Shown here in pieces: positions 36,187 to 45,254 of a DNA stretch of 64,000 nucleotides (the stretch's first letter is position 1; every line of letters starts with the position of its first letter). The DNA is from a bacterium D16-51 (lineage in GTDB: Bacteria > Bacillota > Clostridia > Lachnospirales > Lachnospiraceae). The translations under genes and the position numbers were made by a program. The DNA lies in the NCBI GenBank assembly GCA_003612285.1, contig RAYE01000027.1, forward strand, positions 1 to 64,000, in the 5' to 3' direction. The notes beneath the pieces were generated by a model that was not told the DNA's origin, ran no database searches, and saw nothing but the letters and a program-made list of their open reading frames with translations.

Positions 36187-36784
36187 TCAGCAGACATTCC
36201 TTATCTCGCTTTCTATAATATTAAACCTCAGAAATTCAGGAATCGCTTCTTTCAGACATTGTTCTTTCCTATCAAGGGACTCATCCAGCTTTGCAGCAAG
36301 AATAATATCCTTTGGGTATAACGGCTCTGACAGTGTACAACTCCTTATATCCTCATAATCATTGCACAATGGAAGACCATTTTCCCTGCTTAAATAGTCT
36401 ACCATAGCCAAAAGATAAAAACTTTCCCGATACCATTGCCTTTCCCAATAAGTCCTTATTTGATTTTCCTTTAACGTATCAATTAATGAAGTCTATATCC
36501 CCTTTATCTTTCACTAAATGATAGATATACTTTTATATATTTCAAAATCTCTTAAATTTGGAGCATTTTCATCTTCCTTAAAACATTCTGTCAGAAGTGT
36601 TTCCATTGTCACATGAACCGCCTTAGTAATATATTGTTTCTGCTGTACATTTTTCAATCCTGGTTTTTCCTTTCACAATATCTGACAATGTAGTATATGG
36701 AATGTGGCTTTCCTTTGCACACTGATAGACAGAAAGCTGCTTTTTCTTTAACAAACTCATCAATTCCATTTCTCTATTCTCCAT
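36187..36784 (-). pseudogene. HTH-domain protein split by at least two frameshifts
   Basis: The N-terminal XRE-like domain (KKQLSVYQCAKESHIPYTTL) runs to AETIYY and stops. Coding continues in another frame (VTMETLLTECF), then a third (YHLVKDKGDIDFI), then WYRESFYLLAMVDYLSRENG through NIIESEIRNVC at the true end. Together these make a protein of about 190 residues seen in related genomes as an HTH-domain protein. The first break coincides with an 18-base match to the MITE-A end (36617-36634). Confidence 0.75.
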
Positions 36785-36835
36785 TTCGCGGATTCTTTTT
36801 CTATTGATTATGACGGTATATCGTGATAGTGTCAA

Positions 36836-37232
36836 GAAATGAAAACCTAATATATAATATCAAAACTCCCTGCAAATGGCATTCCCATGCCATTCACAAG
36901 GGGGCTTTTGTTTTTATTCACCTGATTTCGACAAAATTCAACACATTCATCTGCTTTGCGAACTCTTTTTTCGCATCACTCAAGTTTGGCTCTGCCAAAC
37001 TTGCAATGGTTCAGCTTCGCTGAACCTATTTCATCTGCTTTGCGAATTATTTTATCTGATCTAGTAACTTTCCTGAAAAACCGGCGTCTTTCCGTTATTT
37101 TCTCTTGATGGAATTTACGGTTGACCAATTTTTTGATTGGTCAGGTTCTTTTGTCTGTTTTCTGCCTGTGATTTCTTTCTCTGAATTGGTCAAAACGGAA
37201 AGTTGGTCAGGTAGGTTCGGAGTTGGTCAAAC
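36836..37232. other. intergenic region with hairpins and a direct repeat
   Basis: AATGGCAT/ATGCCATT inside a CCCT/AGGGG stem followed by a T-rich run (36863-36922) may terminate plus-strand transcripts. Two perfect hairpins follow (36981-37003 and 37008-37026), bracketed by a 17-base direct repeat (36946-36962, 37030-37046). TGACCAAT/ATTGGTCA forms another stem near 37121-37142. No gene seen. Confidence 0.5.
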
Positions 37233-37397
37233 CTATCTATTTTCAGTTGGTTCTTCCAAACTTCCTACCCAGTTCTGATGGGGATTCACTTGTTTTGCAA
37301 GTACCTCGTATGCCTCTTTATTTTGTCTGGTCAGTCTTTTAGAAATGTTTAATATATCCTCATCGGATGCGAAATTATCATCTTCTGCCTTACACAT
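37233..37397 (-). CDS. 54-residue protein downstream of ParE
   Basis: A small acidic protein with DEDILNISKRLTRQNKEAYE, resembling short proteins found beside toxin-antitoxin genes in clostridia. GGAGAG lies nine bases before the ATG at 37397. It is the third gene of a unit with Phd- and ParE-type proteins. A role as a second antitoxin is only a guess. Confidence 0.5.
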   Translation of the reverse strand: MCKAEDDNFASDEDILNISKRLTRQNKEAYEVLAKQVNPHQNWVGSLEEPTENR

Positions 37398-37445
37398 ATG
37401 GTTACTCTCTCCTGTCCTCTCTTTATGCCATCTTGTTAATACCAC

Positions 37446-37754
37446 TTACTCGTAAAATAACTTTGTGTAATCCGTCTGCGTATCTGCGATGTGATATACA
37501 TATACGGTTTCATGAATAACCCGGTATATGGCAATGTGTTTTTTGCAAATTACCATCCGATATCCCTGCTCATTCAGCCAATCGTCCGGGGTAACTGAAC
37601 CGGAATCGGGAAACTGCTCCAGACGTTCGATGGTATCTAAAATATGGTCGCTGACTTTCAATGCTGTCTGCAAATCAAACCGAAGGATATAATAATCTTC
37701 TATTTTTTTCAAATCCTCCCATGCGGAAGGCAAAATTTCCACCCTATGCTTCAC
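37446..37754 (-). CDS. ParE/RelE-superfamily toxin
   Basis: A 102-residue toxin: PSAWEDLKKIEDYY, then GYRMVICKKHIAIYRV and VYVYHIADTQTDY match the RelE/ParE fold. ParE members poison gyrase and RelE members cleave mRNA; the sequence fits ParE better. The start overlaps the antitoxin stop by 11 bases. Confidence 0.88.
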   Translation of the reverse strand: MKHRVEILPSAWEDLKKIEDYYILRFDLQTALKVSDHILDTIERLEQFPDSGSVTPDDWLNEQGYRMVICKKHIAIYRVIHETVYVYHIADTQTDYTKLFYE

Positions 37755-38010
37755 TGGCTCTCTCCCTTAGACGCTTTCTCGCCTCTGACACACTGATTGT
37801 CGGCTGTCCATCTATTCGTTCCTGTTCTGCCTGAAGTATCCTTGCTCTTAACTGCAGCATCTGTTCCCGCTTCTCAAAAGCATCTATACTCATTAATACT
37901 AAGTCGCCCTCCCCATTCTTGGTAATATATATGGGTTCTTTTGTTTCCTTTGCCAGTGCAGATATCTTTGCATAATCATTTCTCAGTGCTGCTGATGCTT
38001 TTATAAGCAT
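37744..38010 (-). CDS. Phd/YefM-family antitoxin
   Basis: An 88-residue antitoxin. The N-terminal Phd fold binds DNA (SALAKETKEPIYITKNGEGD), and the Arg/Glu-rich C-terminal tail should wrap the toxin. It is first in the operon, as is normal for this class, and probably represses its own promoter upstream of 38010. No clear operator was found there. Confidence 0.88.
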   Translation of the reverse strand: MLIKASAALRNDYAKISALAKETKEPIYITKNGEGDLVLMSIDAFEKREQMLQLRARILQAEQERIDGQPTISVSEARKRLRERASEA

Positions 38011-38220
38011 AATCTTCTCTCCCTTTAATTTTTGTTATATTTTTCTTTCCTGTGCTATTACTAGCAACCGTCTTCATATCAATCTTTTCATAAAATTATA
38101 CTATTATTTTGTTATGAAGTAAAGACTTTATTCTTATATATGATGATTGATGCAAGCTCTGTTTCTATTTTCAAGCCATATGCCTTGAAATAAAAATATT
38201 TATATATCCATCCGGTCATA

Positions 38221-38560
38221 TCATTTATTCTTTCTTACTTCTGCTTCACTTAGGTTCAAATATGCGGTTAAAAAGCGTGGCAGGGCAGGCTGGGATGCCA
38301 GGGCATCCTTCTCTAAAATAGCGGCCATAACCGGCTCATTTGTCAGTTCGTCTACACAGTCATCCTCAAAGCAGGAGCAGATAATCTGATAAATGACCTG
38401 CATCAGATTCGAATCATCCTTATGGAAGCGCGAGGATGCGGTATCATTGGTTTTGAACATACGATTGACGAGTTTAACTGCTCCAATCTTAAACAGGAAC
38501 TCTTTGAACAGAAGAAGCCCTGCATCGGAGGATAAATCGCCTCCTTCAAAATTAATTTTA
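38221..38560 (-). pseudogene. IS1380-family transposase N-terminal fragment
   Basis: The frame reads NFEGGDLSSDAGLLLFKEFL through GAVKLVN, FEDDCVDELTNEPV and EKDALASQPALPRF, the N-terminal third of IS1380 transposases. An unrelated tail follows and the frame stops. The open reading from 38460 covers only the second part. Confidence 0.7.
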
Positions 38561-38696
38561 ACTCAAACTTCCCACATCCCATGGTGTGTTGAACCTTGAA
38601 AAATCAATATATTAACCAATCAAAAAAGCATAAACCTCTTTCCTGTGGTATAATTGAGTTGTCCAAAAACAATTACACAGCAAGGAGATCTATGCC

Positions 38697-39439
38697 ATGT
38701 CAAGTATACCACAGACAACGGATAATAGAAACAGCGTTTCTGATTTTGCCACAAAATTTATGAAGAGATTCCACCTTGGAAAGCTGCTTTTTAAATGTAA
38801 TGCCGGAAAAGAAAAAGGGATCCCTGGAATGGATGTCTTCCGCTTCCTGTTCTGTATGATGTTTTCCGACAGTAGTTTCTATATGCAGATGAAAACAGGC
38901 ACATTTGGAGAGGGATTCTCCAAAAACACCATCTACCGTTTCCTTAACAACGCCCAGACGAACTGGCAGCGGTTCACGACACTGCTTTCCGCCGGCATCA
39001 TCAACGGCTTCATGAAACCCCTGACAGACGAAAAACGCAGGGATGTCTTCATTGTTGACGACAGCCTGTTTGACCGCTCCCGCTCGAAAAAGACAGAGCT
39101 GCCTGCAAGGGTCCTCGACTACTGTTCCATGAAGTACCGTTCCGGGTTCCGGATGCTCACCCCCGGCTGGTACCCGTAAGCACGGATACGGAGCTTTCCG
39201 AAGAAAAAATCATCCGGGTTTATGGAAAACGCCGGGATATAGATGTCTTTTTCAAGGCATGCAAATCTTACCTGAACCTTGTAAAAGAGTACCGGGGCAT
39301 CTCTTATGATGCCATGAATGCCCATGTTGCCATCGTCTTTTCCCATTACATGATGCTGTCAGCAGCCCAGCGTGAAGTTGAAATCCTTATGGGAAAGTTG
39401 AGTAAAATATTACTGCGAAAAACGAGATCCAGATTTTGA
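38697..39439 (+). pseudogene. IS4-type transposase with its centre deleted
   Basis: The N-terminal half (MSSIPQTTDNRNSVSDFATK, NTIYRFLNN, VFIVDDSLFDRSRSKK) ends at MLTPGWYP and a stop. The C-terminal part then follows (EEKIIRVYGKRRDIDVFFK, HVAIVFSHYMMLSAAQREVE). The region between, with part of the DDE core, is missing. The end is fused directly to IS630-type sequence near 39400. AAGGAG precedes the ATG. Confidence 0.8.
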
Positions 39440-39972
39440 AACAAAAATGCATAATGTACTCACTGTTTATAAACAGGCTGGGATGCAGTTTGATGAAAAC
39501 GGAAATATCATTGTGCCGGATGATTATAAGCTTGCCATCACCGTCTCCTATGATGAAAAGCCAGGAATCCAGGCCATCGCGAACACTTCAGATGACCTGC
39601 GCCCTGCAGATGGGAACGGTGAAGTTTACCGTGATTATGAATATAAAAGGCTTGGGACGGTTTCTTTGCTGGCCGGCATCGACCTGCTTGTATCCAGCAC
39701 AGGACACCATCCGGATCATAGGCAACCATTCCGCACATACATCAAAAGAAACGAAAGCGTTCCTGGCTACAATGCCAGCATGGAGGTTTGTGTTTGTGTT
39801 TACCCCGAAACATGGGTCATGGCTGAATATGATTGAAGTTTTTTTCAGAAAAATGACAAAACAGATGCTCAAGGGAATCCATGCAAAATCAAAACAGGAA
39901 CTTATTGACCGCATATACAAGTATTTTAAAGAAGTCAAATACCCCGCAGCAGAGCAACGGGGCATGACTTAG
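39402..39972 (+). pseudogene. IS630-family transposase with internal deletion
   Basis: The first part (EKRDPDFETKMHNVL, VSYDEKPGIQAI, YEYKRLGTVSLLAGIDLL) then skips to NHSAHTSKETKAFLA and TPKHGSWLNMIEVFFRKM in another frame. The segment between, with part of the catalytic domain, is gone. IS630 enzymes insert at TA, which makes this family a reasonable source for MITE-A movement, though its own ends are not visible. Confidence 0.8.
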
Positions 39973-40039
39973 CTTCTCTTTAGCTTGTTCGTCCCAGAGG
40001 GGCGGGGTATTTGACCCGCGCGCAGTCGCCAAGTGCAAA

Positions 40040-40096
40040 GGAACTTTCAGTTCCTTGCAAGCATTGCGTTTGGCTCGTTGCATACGCGAGAATAAA
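40040..40096. repeat. right-end copy of the TTTATTC unit
   Basis: Matches 28314-28352 (GGAACTTTCAGTT, then GTTTGG-TCGTTGCATACGC and GAGAATAAA) with an 18-base insertion that makes an AAGGAAC/GTTCCTT hairpin. Confidence 0.55.
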
Positions 40097-40163
40097 TGCA
40101 GATCCGGTTGTATATCATTGGAAATATAAAATGGATGAAATTCAATTATAATTTTCCAACGAA

Positions 40164-40196
40164 AAACTATGAGTTATTTTATGATTGATGTACTAG
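40164..40196. repeat. solo MITE-B end
   Basis: AAACTATGAGTTATTTTATG then ATTGATGTACTAG matches the right end of MITE-B (30339-30371) with a few differences. It sits just past the nagA stop. Confidence 0.55.
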
Positions 40197-40202
40197 GTAC
40201 AT

Positions 40203-41360
40203 TTATATAAAAATTCCGTCCTTTATCACCTTTACAACATTAATGTCCTGGTCAAGCAATACAATATCCGCCTTTTTCCCTTTTGCCAAAGAGCCATGCT
40301 GATTGTTTAGCCCCAGCCTTTTTACCGGGCTGACAGCCGCGCAGTATACAGCATCTTCTAATGGTATCCCAACCTGCCTTACCAGGTATTTCACACAATG
40401 GGAAAGCGGGCTGACAGAACCCGCCAGTGTCTTGCCATCAGCCATTACCGCCCTGCCGCCTGACACTAAAACCTTTTGCCCTCCCAAGGTATACGTCCCA
40501 TCCTGCAGGCCGGCCGCCCTCATGCTGTCACTGATTAATATAATCCTTTCCCTTCCAAATAACCGAAACACTGCACGGATAACAGCAGGATGGATATGCT
40601 GCCCATCACAGATTAACTCTGCCGTTACAAAATCACTGTCAGCGGCTGCCCCAATAATTCCAGGTTCCCTGTGATGAAAGCCTGACATGCCGTTAAAAAG
40701 ATGCGTAATATGGGCTGCCCCTGCACCTATCGCCCGTTTTGCCGTTTCATAATCTGCATTGGAATGCGCTATAGAAACTGTTACTTCATTTTTTACTGTA
40801 CTGATAAAAGAAAGAGCATCCCCTATTTCTGGCGCTACTGCAATTATTTTAACCAAGCCGCCTGCCGCTTTCTGCAGCTTCCTGTATACTCCCACATCAC
40901 ATTCTATAATATGGTTTCCATTCTGGGCGCCTTTCTTTTCCAAACTGATAAACGGCCCTTCCATATTTATTCCTACAAAATCTGCCCTTCCTGCCATCTT
41001 CTCCTGCTCCTGCATTTTCTTATAAGCCGCTGCAGCAGAAAGAATTTTTTCTAAATCTGGCACAGGCAGGGTCATAACGGCAGGTGCAATTGTCGTCACC
41101 CCAGCCGACGCCTGGTATTTTGCCATCTCATCCAAAGCTTCTACTGTCCCATCACAAAAATCATATCCATTGCAGCCATGAAAATGTAGATCTGTCATCC
41201 CAGGAATTGCAAAGCAGCCCTGTCCATCCCAAATTTCCATTTCCTCTTGAACTATTCCATCCTTAGGCAGCAAAGCTTCAATCATGCCATTTTTAATTAC
41301 TATCTTTCCCCATATAAATTTATAATCTTTCGTGTATATCTTAATGTTCTCTATTACCAT
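40203..41360 (-). CDS. nagA: N-acetylglucosamine-6-phosphate deacetylase
   Basis: Removes acetate from GlcNAc-6-phosphate in the cytoplasm, feeding amino-sugar catabolism and wall recycling. The 385-residue amidohydrolase shows DLHFHGCNGYDFCDG, NMEGPFIS (metal-binding Glu), HLFNGMSGFHHREPG, the catalytic Asp in ISDSMRAAG, and LAGSVSPL. No nagB or transporter is adjacent. The leader up to 41440 shows no recognised riboswitch. Confidence 0.93.
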   Translation of the reverse strand: MVIENIKIYTKDYKFIWGKIVIKNGMIEALLPKDGIVQEEMEIWDGQGCFAIPGMTDLHFHGCNGYDFCDGTVEALDEMAKYQASAGVTTIAPAVMTLPVPDLEKILSAAAAYKKMQEQEKMAGRADFVGINMEGPFISLEKKGAQNGNHIIECDVGVYRKLQKAAGGLVKIIAVAPEIGDALSFISTVKNEVTVSIAHSNADYETAKRAIGAGAAHITHLFNGMSGFHHREPGIIGAAADSDFVTAELICDGQHIHPAVIRAVFRLFGRERIILISDSMRAAGLQDGTYTLGGQKVLVSGGRAVMADGKTLAGSVSPLSHCVKYLVRQVGIPLEDAVYCAAVSPVKRLGLNNQHGSLAKGKKADIVLLDQDINVVKVIKDGIFI

Positions 41361-41812
41361 TTTATTCAGCCAATTCCTATTCCTGTATTGATTTCCATAT
41401 TTATTCTTTTTGATCCCAACATCATTATATTCAATTTTTCAGCAAAGGCAAAGCCTACATGGAAGTTCCAACAACCCATTTTTGAATATTGCACAAACCT
41501 ACTGTTCCTGGCAACTCCAAAATTTTACCAATGGCAGCCCGCTTTCGCTTGGATGGGAAACGCATTGGTGCATAAAGCCTTAAAAAACAAGACCCAAGCA
41601 CCAGCACCCCATACAGCTGCCATATGGTAAAATTTTTGGAATTTGCCAGAGTAATGCAATTTTTGTGCAATTTAATGGTTTAAAAGCAATTTTCAAACAC
41701 GCCTTGGTATATAGAAATAAAAATATCCCCTTTACATACAAAGCTATCCTGTCTAAAATAGACATGAATTGCAACTACACAGGTGGATATTACTATAAAA
41801 TGGAGGAATCCT
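41361..41812. other. region between nagA and aroK, holding MITE-D
   Basis: Apart from the divergent starts of the two genes, this interval is occupied by the inverted-repeat element at about 41485-41703. No ORF is supported. Confidence 0.5.
41485..41703. mobile_element. MITE-D (degenerate inverted-repeat element)
   Basis: A long imperfect inverted repeat pairs CTCCAAAATTTTACCAATGG (near 41514) with its counterpart near 41625-41645. Outer parts with TTGCACAAA and CTGGCAA also match. The right end is homologous to 23231-23279 and ends in the GCGTGTTTGAAAATT motif of MITE-C. The left border is uncertain. Confidence 0.5.
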
Positions 41813-42313
41813 ATGAAAAACATTATTCTTACCGGCATGCCTGGCGCCGGGAAAAGTACAGTAGGCGTTGTGCTTGCAAAAAAAACAGGCTGCTCTTTTA
41901 TTGATACAGACTTGTTAATACAAGAGCAGCAAAAAATGCTGTTATATGAAATTATTAAGAAAAACGGCCTAGAGGCCTTCAAGCAAATTGAAAACAAAGT
42001 AAATGCCTCTGTACAGGCAGACCACGCTGTTATTGCAACCGGCGGCAGCGTAATTTACGGAAAAGAAGCTATGGAACATTTCCAGTCGATTGGATCTATC
42101 TTCTACCTACAACTTGCTTACCCAGAAATAGAGAAACGGATCGGAAACCTGGAACAGCGGGGCGTTGCCATGCCAGCCGGCTGCTCCCTAAAAGAACTGT
42201 ATGAAGAAAGGACGCCCCTCTATGAAAAATACGCCCATTATACAATTGACTGCCACAATAAAACAATACGCGAAATTACAGAAGAAATCGCCGGAATTTA
42301 CAACATAATATAA
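41813..42313 (+). CDS. aroK: shikimate kinase
   Basis: Would phosphorylate shikimate with ATP in aromatic amino-acid synthesis. The 166 residues contain Walker A GMPGAGKSTVG, substrate Asp in FIDTD, and EEIAG helices at the end. The usual GGG of motif two reads TGGSVIY. Start at ATG 41813 with GGAGG six bases upstream. The short length and the altered GGG leave open a related kinase. Confidence 0.78.
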   Translation: MKNIILTGMPGAGKSTVGVVLAKKTGCSFIDTDLLIQEQQKMLLYEIIKKNGLEAFKQIENKVNASVQADHAVIATGGSVIYGKEAMEHFQSIGSIFYLQLAYPEIEKRIGNLEQRGVAMPAGCSLKELYEERTPLYEKYAHYTIDCHNKTIREITEEIAGIYNII

Positions 42314-42358
42314 AAATGTCTGTTACCATTGAATTACCTTTAAAAAAACAGTATAATA

Positions 42359-42387
42359 GAAAAACCGTTACGTTTCCCGGTTTTTTC
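42359..42387 (+). terminator. terminator of aroK
   Basis: GAAAAACCG and CGGTTTTTTC pair around an 11-base loop, with T-rich sequence after. It may serve either strand. Confidence 0.75.
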
Positions 42388-42550
42388 GCATAATGCTCAA
42401 AACAGCCGAAAAGAGCGTAACAGCCACAAGCAATATATTACTACTGCGGTTAAATATCAATGAATCAAAACCATCGGCATTTAACCTCGTAGTAATAAGA
42501 TTTATCAGAAAGGAAACGTTACTTATTGCTGCAAATACGGCATCCTGCAA
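42368..42550 (-). pseudogene. small gene remnant carrying an in-frame mini-MITE
   Basis: A 60-codon frame has hydrophobic ends (AVFAAISNVSFLINLI and SNILLVAVTLFSAVLSIM) joined by about 20 residues encoded by the 58-bp mini-MITE and its TA duplication. The ends look like parts of a membrane protein of unknown type. No ATG start exists; TTG is the only option. Confidence 0.45.
42436..42497. mobile_element. mini-MITE-A (58 bp, TA duplication)
   Basis: The element at 42438-42495 consists only of the two ends of MITE-A (TTACTACTGCGGTTAAATAT left; the right end differs by a few bases) with TA on both sides. It is a minimal deletion derivative of the family. Confidence 0.8.
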
Positions 42551-42590
42551 GTTTTAGCTGGAAAGTAATAATGTAACATGGAAATAAAAT

Positions 42591-44393
42591 ATGGCATTTG
42601 ACGGAATTGTGATTGCCGGTGTTGTCTCAGAGCTGCAGGCAGCTCTGACAGGTGGAAGAATCACTAAAATTGCACAGCCGGAAGCAGACAAGCTTCTTTT
42701 AACGATAAAAAACAGCAGGGCAGATGAAACTGGAAAGACCATCCGTTCCCAGGAACGTCTTGTTATTTCTGTTAACCCAAGCCTTCCCTTGATCTACCTG
42801 ACACAGGATAACCAGGCCGCCCCCCTGCAGGCGCCAACCTTTTGCATGGTTTTAAGAAAACACCTGAATAACTGCAAAATCAAACGCATCACACAAATCG
42901 GTTTAGAACGTGTCATTTGCTTTGAATTAGAACATCTGAATGAAATGGGAGATTTCTGCGAAAAAAAACTCTATGTCGAACTGATGGGAAAACACAGCAA
43001 TATTATTTTCTGTGATGAAAAAGATATGATTGTTGACAGCATCAAGCACATTTCCATGTTAGTCAGTTCAGTGCGCGAAGTCCTTCCGGGACAGAATTAC
43101 TTTATCCCAAATACACAGGAAAAAAGGGACCCTTTTACAATAACAGAAGACGAATTTCTTCATGTTATTCTGGAAAAACCGCTTCCGCTGGACAAAGCGC
43201 TCTACCAGTCCCTGACTGGGTTTAGCAGCGTTATGGCGAATGAGCTTCTCTACCGTTCTTCCCTCTCTGTACGGAACACGGCAAAAGAATTAAGTGAAAT
43301 GGAAAAACTGCATCTATACAGGAACTTCCGTGAATTAATGGAAACCATACAAAACAAAAAGTTTTGCCCAACCATTGTTTACCATAAAGACACACCGGTA
43401 GAATTTGCAGGCACGGCGCTGACAGGATACCAGGACAACCCAAAGTACCGCACAGAAACACGGGAAAGCATCAGCCTTCTGCTATATGAATACTATAATG
43501 CAAAAGAAATTATGGGACGAATTCACCAAAAATCGGCAGATTTACGAAGGATTACACAAACTGTCCTGGAACGCAGCCTGAAAAAATATGATTTGCAGAA
43601 AAAACAGCTCCAAGATACAGAAAAACGGGAAAAATATAAAGTTTATGGGGAACTTTTAACAACCTATGGCTATGAATTAAAAGGCGGCGAAAAAAAGCTG
43701 ACCTGTGAAAACTATTACACCAACTCCGAAATTACGATTCCATTAGATGAAACAAAAAGCGCTGTAGAAAATGCAAAGCGTTATTTTGAAAAATATGCAA
43801 AGTTAAAGAGAACCTGTGAGGCGCTTACAGTGCAAATCCAGGAAACACAGCAGGAAATTGAGCATTTGAACTCCATCAGCAATTCCCTGGACATTGCGCG
43901 CTATGAAGAAGACCTTACCGCAATCCGCCGGGAGCTTAGCGAGGCAGGCTATATTAAACGCCATGCAGCAAAAGGAAAGCAGGCTTTACGGAAATCCGAA
44001 AAAAGCAGGCCGCTCCATTACCTTTCCTCAGATGGTTTCCACATGTATGTCGGAAAAAATAACTTCCAGAATGAAGAACTGACTTTTAAAGTTGCAACAG
44101 GCAACGACTGGTGGTTCCATGCCAAACAAAACGCCGGCTCCCATGTCATTGTAAAAACAGAAGGGAAAGAACTTCCTGACCGCACCTTTGAAGAAGCTGC
44201 ACGCCTTGCCGCTTATTATTCCAAATCCCGTGACCAGGAAAAAGCTGAAATTGACTATATCCAGAAAAAACATATCAAAAAACCAAACGGTGCAAAACCC
44301 GGATTTGTAGTATATTATACGAATTATTCCATGACAATACCTACCGATATTACCGGAATACAGGAAATCACAGAAAGGGGCGGCATAAAATGA
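42591..44393 (+). CDS. rqcH: RqcH/NFACT ribosome quality-control protein
   Basis: Rqc2-family protein that binds stalled 50S subunits and adds alanine tails to trapped peptides. The 600 residues have an N-terminal NFACT-N domain (MAFDGIVIAGVVSEL), a long coiled-coil middle (about residues 380-450) and a C-terminal NFACT-R domain (NDWWFHAKQNAGSHVI). FbpA-type adhesin is an older name for the family. It overlaps the next gene by four bases. Confidence 0.92.
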   Translation: MAFDGIVIAGVVSELQAALTGGRITKIAQPEADKLLLTIKNSRADETGKTIRSQERLVISVNPSLPLIYLTQDNQAAPLQAPTFCMVLRKHLNNCKIKRITQIGLERVICFELEHLNEMGDFCEKKLYVELMGKHSNIIFCDEKDMIVDSIKHISMLVSSVREVLPGQNYFIPNTQEKRDPFTITEDEFLHVILEKPLPLDKALYQSLTGFSSVMANELLYRSSLSVRNTAKELSEMEKLHLYRNFRELMETIQNKKFCPTIVYHKDTPVEFAGTALTGYQDNPKYRTETRESISLLLYEYYNAKEIMGRIHQKSADLRRITQTVLERSLKKYDLQKKQLQDTEKREKYKVYGELLTTYGYELKGGEKKLTCENYYTNSEITIPLDETKSAVENAKRYFEKYAKLKRTCEALTVQIQETQQEIEHLNSISNSLDIARYEEDLTAIRRELSEAGYIKRHAAKGKQALRKSEKSRPLHYLSSDGFHMYVGKNNFQNEELTFKVATGNDWWFHAKQNAGSHVIVKTEGKELPDRTFEEAARLAAYYSKSRDQEKAEIDYIQKKHIKKPNGAKPGFVVYYTNYSMTIPTDITGIQEITERGGIK

Positions 44394-45232
44394 TACTCTC
44401 TGATAACCATGTACACACTTCTTTTTCTGCTGACAGCAGCACACCAATGGAAGCAATGGTGCAGCGCGCCATTGCGCTGCATCTGCCCTCCATATGTTTT
44501 ACAGACCATATGGACTACGGTTTTCCAGAACAATACCAGACTGAATTTTTATTTTCACTGGAAGACTATTTTCATACCATACAAAGCCTTAAAGAAAAAT
44601 ACCCTTCCATCCAAATCCGCACTGGCGTGGAACTTGGTTTAAAAGAAGATATTTTTGAAACAATCTCTGCAGTCCCTAAAAGAAGACTGTTTGATTTTGT
44701 AATCGGTTCTACCCACATCGTAGATAACTTAGACCCTTATTATGAAGAATACTGGGAAAACCTGGGAGAAGAAAATGGCATTTCCCATTATTTTGAAAAA
44801 ACATATGATAATATCAAACTTAATTTCGATATTGATTCCTATGGGCATCTTGACTATATCATCCGATACTGCCCAACTATGAAAAAAGCAAAAAATAAAA
44901 ACATGGAAAACGAAAGCTTCTACCAGGAAACCTTGAAAAAAAATAAAGAAATCCTCGATGAAATCCTTCTTTCCCTAATCCAGCTTGGAAAAGGGCTGGA
45001 GGTAAATACCGCCGGGATACGGTATGGACTTGGGCATCCAAACCCTCACGAAACCATTATCAAACGATATAAAGAACTTGGCGGCACAACCATTACAGTT
45101 GGTTCTGATGCCCACGAAACCAAATACCTGGCTTATTCATTCGGACAAATTCCCGAACTGCTTTTAAAATGTGGTTTTCACTACTGCACAGAATTTTGTA
45201 AACGCCGCCCAGTCCAGATTCCCCTTACCTAG
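44390..45232 (+). CDS. PHP-domain histidinol-phosphatase-type protein
   Basis: A metal-dependent phosphoesterase of 280 residues: SDNHVHTSFSADS, CFTDHMDYG and GSTHIVDN bind metals, and GSDAHETKYLAY closes the site. It resembles HisJ/HisK histidinol phosphatase, but no his genes are nearby. Coupled to rqcH by an ATGA overlap. Confidence 0.85.
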   Translation: MILSDNHVHTSFSADSSTPMEAMVQRAIALHLPSICFTDHMDYGFPEQYQTEFLFSLEDYFHTIQSLKEKYPSIQIRTGVELGLKEDIFETISAVPKRRLFDFVIGSTHIVDNLDPYYEEYWENLGEENGISHYFEKTYDNIKLNFDIDSYGHLDYIIRYCPTMKKAKNKNMENESFYQETLKKNKEILDEILLSLIQLGKGLEVNTAGIRYGLGHPNPHETIIKRYKELGGTTITVGSDAHETKYLAYSFGQIPELLLKCGFHYCTEFCKRRPVQIPLT

Positions 45233-45254
45233 AGCATGTTTGGACATGCTCTAT
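45231..45254. terminator. hairpin between convergent genes
   Basis: AGAGCATGT-TTGG-ACATGCTCT is a perfect 9-bp hairpin between two convergent genes. The T-run is poor. Its AGAGC-TGTTTG sequence resembles a MITE-C tip. Confidence 0.45.

Noticed and set aside
36946-37046. CRISPR-like repeat pair
   Set aside because: Only two 17-base copies separated by hairpins; no array structure.
27600-40200. Prophage or integrative conjugative element
   Set aside because: No integrase, capsid, terminase, relaxase or type IV secretion gene was found; the region is explained by IS and MITE remnants.
45231-45254. MITE-C tip-to-tip remnant
   Set aside because: The 9-bp hairpin resembles the MITE-C end for only a few bases and lies between convergent genes, where a terminator is the simpler reading.
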